Source: Rhodoblastus sp963736175
Lineage (GTDB): Bacteria > Pseudomonadota > Alphaproteobacteria > Rhizobiales > Beijerinckiaceae
DNA: 64,000 bases
Assembly: GCA_963736175.1 (NCBI GenBank)
Contig: CAVTNU010000002.1
Coordinates: 587,762 to 651,761, forward strand
Reading direction: 5' to 3'
A program made the position numbers and the translations under genes. Shown here in pieces: positions 52,831-61,126 of the stretch. The notes below the pieces were generated by a model. The model did no database searches. It saw nothing but the letters and a program-made list of their open reading frames with translations, and had not been told where the DNA came from. Numbering within the stretch: the stretch's first letter is position 1; each line of letters opens with the position of its first letter.

Positions 52831-54009
52831 TCAGAGCGTGCGTGCGATCAGCGCTTTCATGATTTCGTTGGCGCCGCCGTAAATGCGCTGCACGCGGCTG
52901 TCCCTGAACATGCGGGCGATCGGATACTCGTTCATGTAACCGTAGCCGCCGAATAATTGCAGGCAGCGATCGACGATCCGGTTTTCAAGGTCACTGATCC
53001 AGTATTTCGCCATCGAGGCGCTGGTCGCGTCGAGCTTGCCGTCCAGATGCAGGCCGATCAGCCGGTCGACGAAAACCCGTCCGACGCTTGCTTCGGTCTT
53101 GCATTCGGCGAGCGTGAACTGCGTGTTCTGGAAATCGATCAGACGTTGTCCGAAAGCCTTGCGTTCCTTGACATAGGCGATGGTCAACGCCAGCGCGCGC
53201 TCGATCACCGCCATGCCGCCGACGGCGATGTTCAGGCGCTCCTGCGGCAATTGCTGCATCAGATGGACAAAGCCCTTGCCCTCTTCGGCGCCGAGCAGAT
53301 TGGCGGTCGGAACGCGCGCCTCGTTGAAGAACAATTCCGAGGTGTCCTGGGCGTCGAGACCGATCTTGTCGAGATTGCGTCCGCGCTCGAACCCCGGCGT
53401 TTCCTGGGTTTCGACGACAATCAGCGATGTGCCTTTGGCGCCCGCCGACGGGTCGGTCTTGGCGACGACAATGATGAGGTTGGCGGTCTGGCCGTTGGTG
53501 ATGAAGGTCTTCTGACCGGAAATACTGTAGTGATTGCCGTCCTTTTTCGCCGTCGTGCGCAGGGCTTGCAGGTCGGAGCCGGCGCCGGGCTCGGTCATCG
53601 CGATGGCGCCGACAAGCTCGCCCGTCGCCATTCTCGGCAGCCAGTTGCGCTTCTGCTCTTCGGAGCCGTAATGTAGGATGTAGGGGGCGACGATGGCGTT
53701 GTGCAACGAGGCGCCGAAGCCGTCGACGCCGCATTTCGCCAATTGCTCCATGAAGATCGCTTCATGGCGGTAGTCGCCGCCGCCGCCGCCGTAAGCCTCG
53801 GGTATGGCAAGGCAAAGCAGCCCGGCGGCGCCGGCTTCCCGCCACATGTCGCGTTCGACGACGCCCTCGGCGCGCCAACGGGCGACGCGACTTTCGGGCG
53901 CATGGGCGTTGCAGAACTTCGCGACGGAATCTTCGAAAATGACGATTTCTTCGTGCCGGAGGAAGTCGGGCCGCTCGATGTTCAACGCGCTCATGGCCTT
54001 GTCCCGCAT
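52831..54009 (-). CDS. Acyl-CoA dehydrogenase
   Basis: A 392-residue flavoprotein that oxidises an acyl-CoA and passes electrons to ETF. FAD/substrate motifs AMTEPGAGSDLQAL and GQKTFITNGQTANLI; helical C-terminal domain with KERKAFGQRLIDFQNTQFTL, FGGYGYMNEYPIARM and the catalytic Glu in IYGGANEIMK. ATG 54009 has GAGG upstream at good spacing; an internal ATG at 53994 is poorer. Acyl chain specificity is unknown. Confidence 0.93.
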   Translation of the reverse strand: MRDKAMSALNIERPDFLRHEEIVIFEDSVAKFCNAHAPESRVARWRAEGVVERDMWREAGAAGLLCLAIPEAYGGGGGDYRHEAIFMEQLAKCGVDGFGASLHNAIVAPYILHYGSEEQKRNWLPRMATGELVGAIAMTEPGAGSDLQALRTTAKKDGNHYSISGQKTFITNGQTANLIIVVAKTDPSAGAKGTSLIVVETQETPGFERGRNLDKIGLDAQDTSELFFNEARVPTANLLGAEEGKGFVHLMQQLPQERLNIAVGGMAVIERALALTIAYVKERKAFGQRLIDFQNTQFTLAECKTEASVGRVFVDRLIGLHLDGKLDATSASMAKYWISDLENRIVDRCLQLFGGYGYMNEYPIARMFRDSRVQRIYGGANEIMKALIARTL

Positions 54010-54127
54010 GTCGCCTCGCCATGCCTCGCCGATGGATCTTCGGCGCGACGGCGAAGGCAGTTTGATTGGGCCAAGCGGCTTTCGTCAATGGCGACGCGAA
54101 CGATCGGCGTCACGGTTTTTCCCGCCT

Positions 54128-54145
54128 CTCCCCGCTTGCGGGGAG
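54128..54145. repeat. Partial copy of the porin-flanking repeat hairpin
   Basis: CTCCCCGC-tt-GCGGGGAG followed by AAGGGACGATAACGA, the reverse complement-like counterpart of the CGTTATCGTCCCTTCTCCCCG start of copy A. It lies in the 244-base divergent gap 54010-54253. The surrounding bases (CGGCGTCACGG) show no other matched parts, so this is a solo hairpin unit. Confidence 0.65.
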
Positions 54146-54253
54146 AAGGGACGATAACGAACGGCGTCGCGGCTTCGCACTCGCTCCGCAATGGGCGTTG
54201 GCAAGAACGCGGTCTTTCGACAGGCTATTCGGGGATCAGGTCACAGCCAGGCG

Positions 54254-55138
54254 TCAACCCTGATCGTCAAGGGCCGCGACAAAGGTCTTGGCGAAAAGAT
54301 GGACGTCGCCGGGCCAGCGCGCCGAGACATAGGCGCCGTCGCGCACCACGCAGGCCGGCCGCGCGTCATGCAGCGAATCGCGAAACAGGCCGCTGGCTTT
54401 GCGAAAATGGTCCGGCGCGTCGGGCGCGACATCGCGAAAATCCGTCGGATCAGCTAGGGCTCGCGTCACTTCCGCCTCCACCCCGCGAAAACCGGGCGTC
54501 TCGCCCGGCGCTTCGAGATAGGTGCGGTAATAGTCCTTGTCCCAGAAACGGATGATTTTCGACAGGCTCCAGGCGGCGCGCTCCAGCGCCCAGGTCAAGG
54601 CGGTCGTCTTGCGCCCATGCAGGACGGATTTTCCGGTCGCGGGATTGATCGAGCGCGCCGCCAGCACCACGCCGTGACAAACGGCGCCGATCGGCTTGGC
54701 CCGACCCGCGGCGTCGCGCGCCGAAAAGAAAGCCGCGACGAATTTTTGCAGCACGGGGCTTTCGAGATAGGGCCGCATGTCCTTGGAATGGCCGCCGGGC
54801 AGGACCAGCCCGTCAAAATCCTCGGGCTTGAGCTCGGACCAGCGCAAGGGCCGATTGAAGCGCGCGTCGCGACGCATTTCGGCATAGGCGGCGCGGGCGT
54901 CAGCATTGGCGCGCAAGGCGAGGCCGAAGAGCGGAAATTTGCGGAGAACCGGCGCGAGCCCCCAAAGGTCGAGCCCTTCGCCGGAGATCATCATCGGATC
55001 GGCCTGCCCGGGCGCGCCGTCCTCCGTGGCGAAGGACATTTCATGTCCGGCGTCGCGGATGACGCGCCAGCTCACGGCGGCTTCGGTCGGATCGAAGCCG
55101 CGAGCAGGGATCGGCATAATGATTTTCTTCGGCGTCAT
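54254..55138 (-). CDS. DJ-1/PfpI family protein (type 1 glutamine amidotransferase-like)
   Basis: A 294-residue cytoplasmic protein of the DJ-1/PfpI fold: start KKIIMPIPARGFDPTEAAVSW, a Glu in FATEDGAPG, the strand FDGLVLPGGHSKDMRPYL, and the nucleophile elbow IGAVCHGVVLAAR with a conserved Cys. It is longer than typical DJ-1 proteins, with an insertion at about 60-105 and a C-terminal extension. Members act as glyoxalases, chaperones or hydrolases; the activity here cannot be assigned. Confidence 0.82.
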   Translation of the reverse strand: MTPKKIIMPIPARGFDPTEAAVSWRVIRDAGHEMSFATEDGAPGQADPMMISGEGLDLWGLAPVLRKFPLFGLALRANADARAAYAEMRRDARFNRPLRWSELKPEDFDGLVLPGGHSKDMRPYLESPVLQKFVAAFFSARDAAGRAKPIGAVCHGVVLAARSINPATGKSVLHGRKTTALTWALERAAWSLSKIIRFWDKDYYRTYLEAPGETPGFRGVEAEVTRALADPTDFRDVAPDAPDHFRKASGLFRDSLHDARPACVVRDGAYVSARWPGDVHLFAKTFVAALDDQG

Positions 55139-55340
55139 CAGCTCTCCGTTCTATCAAAGTAGTCGCACGGAAGCGGAAGTTCAATTTGCGTGAATCAAGT
55201 TCGAAAAGCAGGCGGTAAGCGAAGCGAAATCATAGCGGCGCTCGAGACGTTGTTGTAGCCTGACTGTTGTCAGCCCGTTCGTCGACGCGAATGGCGTATA
55301 TGTCAAATATCGTCGCTTAAAATACAGCAGAGGAATAATC

Positions 55341-55790
55341 ATGATGGAGCGCCGCGAGTTCATCGCCACAATCGGAATGGCCGCCGCTGCGGCGTCCGCG
55401 TCCCAGGCCTTCGCCGAAACGGGCGCCGCGCCGCCCATGGCCATGCACAACATGCATCCGGCCAAATATAAGGCGCTGCAAGACGACTGCGGGCATTGCG
55501 TCGCCACGGCCAACGATTGCCTGCGTCATTGCATCGGCATGCTGGCGATGCAGGACTACACGATGACCGGCTGCATCAATACAGCCTATCAGGTCGTCGC
55601 CGCCTGCGGCGCGCTTCAGGCGCTGGCCGCCGTCAATTCGCCGCAGGTTCCGGCTTTCGCCCAGGCGACGGCCGAAATTTGCGCGGCCTGCCAGATTCAA
55701 TGCGAGAAATTTCCGGACACGGCCGAATGCAAGGCCTGCGCGGAATCCTGCAAGGCCTGCAGCGAAGAATGTCGGAAAATCGCCGCCTGA
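55341..55790 (+). CDS. Exported Cys-rich four-helix copper-storage protein (Csp1-like)
   Basis: A 149-residue protein with a twin-arginine signal (MMERREFIATIGMAAAA, ASQAFA cleavage near 25). The mature part is predicted all-helical and contains 14 Cys at 50, 53, 60, 64, 78, 89, 114, 117, 121, 130, 133, 137, 140 and 144, many as C-x-x-C or C-x-x-x-C along helices. This matches Csp1 of Methylosinus trichosporium, a Tat-exported four-helix bundle whose 13 Cys point inward and bind many Cu(I) ions. The Met/His-rich AMHNMHPAKY just before the bundle may also bind copper. GAGGA lies seven bases before the ATG. It is convergent with a CusF-like gene. Confidence 0.88.
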   Translation: MMERREFIATIGMAAAAASASQAFAETGAAPPMAMHNMHPAKYKALQDDCGHCVATANDCLRHCIGMLAMQDYTMTGCINTAYQVVAACGALQALAAVNSPQVPAFAQATAEICAACQIQCEKFPDTAECKACAESCKACSEECRKIAA

Positions 55791-55846
55791 ACGACGCGTT
55801 TCCGGCGCGCGGCCCTCTTGTGGCGGCCGCGCGCCTCAATCACGGT

Positions 55847-56221
55847 TCATTTGGTTGAAGGCAGCTTCTTCACGTCGACAATCGTCAGCGTTTTGCCATC
55901 GACGGTAAAGTCGACCTTGTCGCCGACGGCCAGACCGTCCGCCAGCTTTGGCGGCTTTGCTTGATATTCCATTTCCATCGCGTCCATCAGGCCGGGAATG
56001 TTTTCATGATTGATCATGATCAGGCCTGATTTCGCGTTCACTCCCGTAACGATTCCGACGCCGTGAAAGAGCTTCGGGGTTTGCGGCGACGCCGCTTGCG
56101 CCACGACAAGCCGATTGCCCATCGCCTCCGCCGCGGCCGCGCAGGACGCTTCGCCGCCGCCGCGGATTGACAAAAGGGCCACAATCGCGATCCCGACGGA
56201 TTTGCCTGATTTCAACAGCAT
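55847..56221 (-). CDS. CusF-like periplasmic copper-binding protein
   Basis: A 124-residue protein with a signal peptide (1-27) and a small OB-fold CusF-type domain from about 52: GVGIVTGVNAKSGLIMINHE, then AMEMEYQAKP and GDKVDFTVDGKTLTIVDVKKL. The His of INHE and the two Met of MEM correspond to the CusF copper ligands; the Trp that caps copper in E. coli CusF is absent (Met/Asp there). AAGGA precedes the ATG. It ends 57 bases from the convergent Csp1-like gene, suggesting a copper-handling pair. Metal identity is inferred. Confidence 0.78.
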   Translation of the reverse strand: MLLKSGKSVGIAIVALLSIRGGGEASCAAAAEAMGNRLVVAQAASPQTPKLFHGVGIVTGVNAKSGLIMINHENIPGLMDAMEMEYQAKPPKLADGLAVGDKVDFTVDGKTLTIVDVKKLPSTK

Positions 56222-56373
56222 GGATGATCCTTAAGTTACGGATTAACGGCGGCGGTTCGCTTGCCTCTTCTCGCTCGGCTCCAATAACATGCGCCGTCAC
56301 CGTGACCAACGGAATGTGCTAGGCTTTTCCGGTTGACGCATGAAGCGAGCGAGCAAAACTTTCGGGGCAATCG

Positions 56374-56763
56374 ATGCTGGACCATATCGGGTTCGCCGTA
56401 TCCGACATTTCCGCCGCCAAGGCCTTTTATACGCGAGCTTTGGCTCCGCTCAACTTGATCGTCACCATGGAAGTGACCAAGGCGCAGACCGGGGCGGAAG
56501 CGCATGTCGGTTTTGGCCGCGACGGCAAGCCGTTCTTCTGGCTTGAAACCGGCGACAAGCCCAAGGGCGGGCTGCACGTTGCTTTTTCCGCCGCCACACG
56601 GGCGCAGGTCGACGCGTTTTACGTCGCCGCGATCGCCGCCGGAGGGCGCGACAATGGCAAGCCCGGACTGCGGCCGCATTATCACGCCAATTATTATGGG
56701 GCTTTCGTTTTCGACCCAGACGGAAACAATATCGAAGCGGTTTGCCACACTCCGGGCGCCTGA
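56374..56763 (+). CDS. VOC family protein (glyoxalase/bleomycin-resistance fold)
   Basis: A 129-residue single VOC domain: MLDHIGFAVSDISAAKAFYT at the start, LHVAFSAATRAQVDAFY in the middle, and VFDPDGNNIEAVCH at the end with a metal-ligand Glu and the N-terminal His. Similar proteins are dioxygenases, lyases or resistance proteins; the function here is unknown. Confidence 0.85.
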   Translation: MLDHIGFAVSDISAAKAFYTRALAPLNLIVTMEVTKAQTGAEAHVGFGRDGKPFFWLETGDKPKGGLHVAFSAATRAQVDAFYVAAIAAGGRDNGKPGLRPHYHANYYGAFVFDPDGNNIEAVCHTPGA

Positions 56764-56875
56764 CGGGCGTCGCGACAACCGGCGCAAAATTCGGATGTTC
56801 GCGCGATCCGTGCGAAGAGCGTGCGGCGCCTCCCACGGCGCAAAGGCTTTTTGGGTCCTCGGCGACCGCGGCGAT

Positions 56876-57136
56876 ATGACGCGTCTTTCGCGGCGCGTTC
56901 GGACTGGCGGCGACTGGGCGATCCTCGAGCCTCGCGAGATGGCGATGGTCGATCCCGTCATTGGCGATGTCCACCGTGTCGGTTCGTTTGATGGACTGGC
57001 GATCAGCATCCACGTCCATGGCGTCGGACTGGCGCGCGCTGGCAAGAATTTCTATCGCGCCGAAGCCCGCCGCGATGGTCGACGCCGCCTGAACGAAGCG
57101 CCCGCCGAACGCTGGAACCCGCAATCGAATCGCTAG
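56876..57136 (+). pseudogene. Possible 3' remnant of a cupin (cysteine dioxygenase-like) gene
   Basis: The frame read from 56876 gives an 86-residue product whose part MAMVDPVIGDVHRVGSFDGLAISIHVHGVGL-like strand (shown in pieces: IGDVHRVGS and AISIHVHG) resembles the end of double-stranded beta-helix enzymes, where G-D-I-H-x-V and S-I-H-V-Y-G carry metal or packing residues. The roughly 100-residue N-terminal half such proteins need is missing; upstream is the VOC gene in another frame. The Tyr of HVYG is His. Identification is by motif memory only. Confidence 0.4.
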
Positions 57137-57143
57137 CCCAGCC

Positions 57144-58616
57144 TCACCAGGAGCGCAAGGGACGCAATTGCGGCGTCTTCTTGTGAACGTTGTCGTCCAT
57201 GCGGCCCAACAGCCGATCAAGTTTGGCGATGGCGTCGAACAGATACGGCCCTTTGTTCAACATCACGCACTCGGCGCGCGCCGCCATGGCGGCGTCGGTC
57301 ATTTCGCCGCGCGACGGCGCGCCGGTCTTGACCAGGGTTTCGAGCACCTGCGTCGCCCAGATCACCGGAATCTGCGCCGCTTCGCCGATCCACAACAATT
57401 CCTCCTGCATTTCGGCGAGCCGCGTGAAGCCGATTTCCATGGCCAGATCACCGCGCGCGATCATCAGGGCGGTCGGCTGGCGAGCTGCGGCGCGCACGAT
57501 CATGTCGGGAAGGTTGCGGATGGCGCGCGGCGTCTCGATCTTGAGGATCAACGCCAGCTCGCGCCAGTCGTCCGGCCTGATCTCGGCCAGCGCCTCCTGC
57601 AGCATCGCCACATCCTCGGCGCTTTGCACGAAGGAAAATTCGATGGCGTCGGCGTGACGGGCGACGAAGCGCAAGTCCTTTCGGTCCTTGTCGGTGAGCG
57701 CCGGCACGGCCAATTCGGCGTCGGGGAAGTTCAAGCCCTTTTCCGGTTTCAGCTTGACGCCGTTTTCCTCGCACCGGATGACGCGGGCGAACACAACGCC
57801 GTCTTGCGTCCGTTCGACCTTCGCTTCGATCTTGCCATCGTCGATCGACAGGCGATGGTTCTCGCGCGACAGCGAAATCGCCTGCGGCAGCGAACATTCG
57901 ATGATGAAATCGGCGCTTTTCTTATGCGCTCGATCAAGCTCGCCGGGCGCGACAAGAGCGATCAGGTCGCCCAGATGCGCCCGTTTTTCGTCGTGCGCGG
58001 CGCGAATTTGCCCGGTGCGCAGCTTGGGGCCGCCAAGGTCCATGAAGATGCGCATGCGTCGGCCGGTTCGTTCGCCAGCGGCGTGGACATGGTCGACCAT
58101 TTTGGCCCATTGGTCGGCGTCGTCGTGGGCGCAATTGATGCGCACCGCCTCGACGCCGCGCCGCGCCAGCTCCAGCATGAAGGAGGGATCGTCCGCCGCT
58201 TCCGAAGGGCAGGTGACCAGCAGCGCGATGGCGCGCGCGCCCGCGATATGTCCAAACAGCTGAGCAGCGCGGTCGGCGAGCAGCTTTTCGCCTTTGAAAA
58301 ATTCGTCTTCATCTGGCGTGGGTTCGCGCGACAGGCCGGCGAGCGCGGCCAGCGCGGCCCTGACGGCGGCGAGCGTCGGCAGAACGCGGCTCTCCAGGCG
58401 TCCGAGCGAGGACAGGCCCAGAGCCATCAGCGCGCGTTGGAGATCGCGCAGATCGTGCCGACGCAACGCCAGATAGGCAGCGAGATTTTGCGCGCTCTCG
58501 ACATAGTCGGGCCTGATGTCCAGCGTCGACCAGGGCTCGCCGCGTTGCGCGCTGTCGATGACGATCCTCGCCCAAAGAACGGAGATTTCCTGGTGCAGCG
58601 CCGCCGCGTCGGCCAT
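57144..58616 (-). CDS. pyk: Pyruvate kinase with N-terminal extension
   Basis: Phosphoenolpyruvate to pyruvate plus ATP. 490 residues. The first 125 residues are a helical extension (HQEISVLWARIVIDSAQRG onward). The catalytic barrel follows: AVRINCAHDDADQW (family RxNxSH), MDLGGPKLRTG, ILKIETPRAIRN with the catalytic Lys, MIARGDLAMEIG and ATQVLETLVKTGAPSRGEMTD. There is little left for the regulatory C-terminal domain, so allostery should differ from classical Pyk. ATG 58616 follows AAGGGG by seven bases. Confidence 0.85.
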   Translation of the reverse strand: MADAAALHQEISVLWARIVIDSAQRGEPWSTLDIRPDYVESAQNLAAYLALRRHDLRDLQRALMALGLSSLGRLESRVLPTLAAVRAALAALAGLSREPTPDEDEFFKGEKLLADRAAQLFGHIAGARAIALLVTCPSEAADDPSFMLELARRGVEAVRINCAHDDADQWAKMVDHVHAAGERTGRRMRIFMDLGGPKLRTGQIRAAHDEKRAHLGDLIALVAPGELDRAHKKSADFIIECSLPQAISLSRENHRLSIDDGKIEAKVERTQDGVVFARVIRCEENGVKLKPEKGLNFPDAELAVPALTDKDRKDLRFVARHADAIEFSFVQSAEDVAMLQEALAEIRPDDWRELALILKIETPRAIRNLPDMIVRAAARQPTALMIARGDLAMEIGFTRLAEMQEELLWIGEAAQIPVIWATQVLETLVKTGAPSRGEMTDAAMAARAECVMLNKGPYLFDAIAKLDRLLGRMDDNVHKKTPQLRPLRSW

Positions 58617-58809
58617 GACAAACCCCTTGCTATTATTGATCTTCGCCAGAATTCGTAGCGCGGCCGGCGCGTCAGTTTTGTGACGGAACGGCCTCAATCG
58701 GCCAATCGTCGTCGCGCTGGCGGGCAATCCGCGCGTCGTCGGCGCAAACTGCGAAATTGCCAATTTTCCGCCTAATAACAAAAGCGGTGGATGATCTGGA
58801 TCGAAGACG

Positions 58810-58860
58810 AAATTCAAATTTATGTGTATATATATATCACATATATATTTTTCTTACCTC
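58810..58860 (+). promoter_or_regulatory. Alternating TA-rich region upstream of fixL
   Basis: A short AT-rich block with TGTATATATATATCACATAT, about 30-80 bases before the fixL start. It probably contains the fixLJ promoter (possible -10 TATATT). No FixK box is seen. The rest of the 272-base pyk-fixL gap has no gene. Confidence 0.35.
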
Positions 58861-58888
58861 GAGACGCATTTGCGAGGGGGCGGTTTTT

Positions 58889-60391
58889 ATGGTCGGTGAA
58901 ACGATACGGCCGGTTGAGCAAATATTGGATTTGGTTGTGGCGTTGCCCGGCGCAGTCTTTATCTTCCGGATTGATACTAATGGCGGGAAGTCGTTCCCTT
59001 ATGCCGCGCCGAATTTGAAACGCCTATGCGGAGTCGATCCGAAAGATATTTCTCTCGACGCGTCGCCGCTGTTCGCGCGTGTTCATCAACAAGACTTGCC
59101 ATATTTGTTGAGCGATATCGAAAAATCTTGGCGGGATTTGACGCGTTTCAGTCGTGCTTTTCGCTATGACCATCCCGATAAAGGGTTGGTGTGGATAGAA
59201 ATGTCGGCCAAACCTGTACGAGAGCCGGATGGCGGCGTTGTCTGGCATGGTTACGTTCAAGATGTGAGCGAGCGCAAGCGCGTCGAAAACGCGCTGGCGG
59301 AGAGCGAAGAGCGCCTGCACGCGATCATTGAAGGGGCCGATGAAGCCATCATCACCGCGGATGATGCAGGGACCGTCCAGACAGTCAATAACGCGGCCGT
59401 GATTCTCTTTGGTTATTCGCGCGACGAGATCGTCGGGCGAAACGTCAATCTGCTGATGCCTGAACAAGATCGCGAGCGTCACGATTCCTATCTGAGGAGC
59501 TATAAGCATACTGGCGCAAGCAAGGTTGTCGGCGCGGATGGAAAACTCGAAGGGCGACGCAAGGACGGAGCGCGGTTTCCCGTGTCGGTTTCGATTTCGC
59601 GGGTCAGCTACGACGATTCTCATGTTTTTGTGGGCTTCGCGCGCGACCTGACGGCGCAACGCATGATCGAAACGCACATGCGTCAGTTGCATATCGATCA
59701 ATTGAACAGCGTGAACGCCAAGGCGGCGGCGCTCGCGCACGAGATCAACCAGCCCTTCGTGGCTGGCGCGCTCTATCTCAAGGCGGCCAAGCGCCTGTTG
59801 AGGCTGCCGGAAGATCGCCGCGGCGGCAGCGTCGACGCCATGCTTGACGAAGCCGCCGCCCAGATGTTGCGCGCTGGACGCATCATGAGCCGTTTGCGCG
59901 AATTCGTCGGCGGCGGCGAGCCCGACAAGATATTCTTGAACATGCACGACTTGATACGGAGCGTATCTGAACAGATGGCCGAGTCGGCAAGACGAGCAAA
60001 CGTCAAGCTGTCGCTGCAACTGCGCGCGGAGCGCGATCGCGCCGTTGTCGACAGGGTGCAGATCACGCAGGTGCTCGTCAACCTGATCCGCAACGCCGAA
60101 GAGGCGATGGGCGCATCCGCCGCGCGCGAGATCGTCGTCTCGACCGTCCTTGATGCGCCCGATGTCATCCGCGTCGACGTGGCCGATACCGGGCCGGGTC
60201 TGTCGGACGAGATCAAAAAGACCCTGTTCGAACCGTTCAAGACTACCAAACAATCTGGAATGGGCGTCGGCTTGCCGATTTCGCGGTCGATCGTCGAAGC
60301 CCATTTCGGACGGATTTGGGCCGAGAATCGCGCCGGCGGCGGCGCGATTTTCAGCTTCACGCTGCCATTGACTGAGACCGAGGGCGAATGA
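58889..60391 (+). CDS. fixL: Oxygen-sensor histidine kinase FixL
   Basis: A 500-residue soluble kinase: PAS domain 1 (about 10-135), a FixL-type PAS domain (about 145-260), H-box LAHEINQPFVAGALYLKAA with H284, and HATPase motifs NLIRNAEEAM and DTGPGLSDE. H198 in ERHDSYLRSY aligns with the heme ligand His200 of Bradyrhizobium FixL. The oxygen-binding Arg220 position is Gly218 (VVGADGKLEG) and His214 is Lys212, so the heme pocket differs from the model. ATG 58889 follows GAGGGGG by eight bases. It overlaps fixJ by ATGA. Confidence 0.85.
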   Translation: MVGETIRPVEQILDLVVALPGAVFIFRIDTNGGKSFPYAAPNLKRLCGVDPKDISLDASPLFARVHQQDLPYLLSDIEKSWRDLTRFSRAFRYDHPDKGLVWIEMSAKPVREPDGGVVWHGYVQDVSERKRVENALAESEERLHAIIEGADEAIITADDAGTVQTVNNAAVILFGYSRDEIVGRNVNLLMPEQDRERHDSYLRSYKHTGASKVVGADGKLEGRRKDGARFPVSVSISRVSYDDSHVFVGFARDLTAQRMIETHMRQLHIDQLNSVNAKAAALAHEINQPFVAGALYLKAAKRLLRLPEDRRGGSVDAMLDEAAAQMLRAGRIMSRLREFVGGGEPDKIFLNMHDLIRSVSEQMAESARRANVKLSLQLRAERDRAVVDRVQITQVLVNLIRNAEEAMGASAAREIVVSTVLDAPDVIRVDVADTGPGLSDEIKKTLFEPFKTTKQSGMGVGLPISRSIVEAHFGRIWAENRAGGGAIFSFTLPLTETEGE

Positions 60392-61008
60392 TGGGCTATG
60401 CCAAGAAAGTGCATGTGATCGACGACGACGCGGCCGTTCGCGGCGCTCTTGACGCGCTTCTGACGGCGGAAGGATACGCGGTTCGAACCTATCCTTCGGC
60501 GCGGAGTTTTCTGGACGCGAACGACGCCTGCGATTGCGTCGTCACTGACGTGCGCATGCCGGATATGTCCGGCATCGAGCTGGTGGCGCGCATGAAGGCG
60601 CTGAAGCGCCAGACCCCGATCATCGTCATTACCGCTTACGGCGATGTGAGGCTGGCCGTTCAGGCGATGAAATCGGGCGCCGCCGACTTCATCGAAAAGC
60701 CGTTTGACGACGAGGATCTGCTGGAGCCTGTTCGATCAGCGCTTTCGGCGGACAGCGCCACGCCGGCTCGAACCGGGGAAGAAAAGGCGATCCGGGAGCG
60801 GTTAGCGACTTTGACCTGCAAGGAAAGCGCGGTTCTGGCGGCCATCGTCGAGGGCAAGCTCAACAAGGTCATCGCGCAGGAGTTCAACGTCAGCGTCCGA
60901 ACGATCGAAACGCATCGGGCCAATATCATGGCGAAGCTGCAAGCCGGCGGCCTTTCCGAGCTCGTGCGCATGTTTCTGCTCGTCGGGCGGGACACGACCG
61001 ATATCTGA
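60388..61008 (+). CDS. fixJ: Response regulator FixJ
   Basis: A 206-residue regulator. Receiver domain 1-125 with acidic pair DDD near 12-14, phospho-acceptor D54 (VTDVRMPD), T/S in VITAYGD and Lys in EKPFDD; LuxR-type helix-turn-helix at about 140-200 (LTCKESAVLAAIVEGKLNKV, then VSVRTIETHRANIMAKL). In rhizobia FixJ-P activates fixK, whose product binds boxes such as the one before ccoN. fixK itself is not in the window. Confidence 0.93.
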   Translation: MMGYAKKVHVIDDDAAVRGALDALLTAEGYAVRTYPSARSFLDANDACDCVVTDVRMPDMSGIELVARMKALKRQTPIIVITAYGDVRLAVQAMKSGAADFIEKPFDDEDLLEPVRSALSADSATPARTGEEKAIRERLATLTCKESAVLAAIVEGKLNKVIAQEFNVSVRTIETHRANIMAKLQAGGLSELVRMFLLVGRDTTDI

Positions 61009-61066
61009 GGCGTCCGCATCGGACGAGCTATCCGACCGCGAACGCCGCCTTCAGTCCATCAAAAAC

Positions 61067-61095
61067 AAAAAACCCGACTTCGCAGCCGGGTTTTT
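61067..61095. terminator. Bidirectional terminator between fixJ and the Omp25-like gene
   Basis: AAAAACCCG and CGGGTTTTT arms around a short loop give a stem with an A-run on one side and a U-run on the other, so it can stop transcripts arriving from both convergent genes. Confidence 0.85.
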
Positions 61096-61126
61096 GTCAA
61101 TTGCTTTGATTGTTTCGAGCCAAGGC

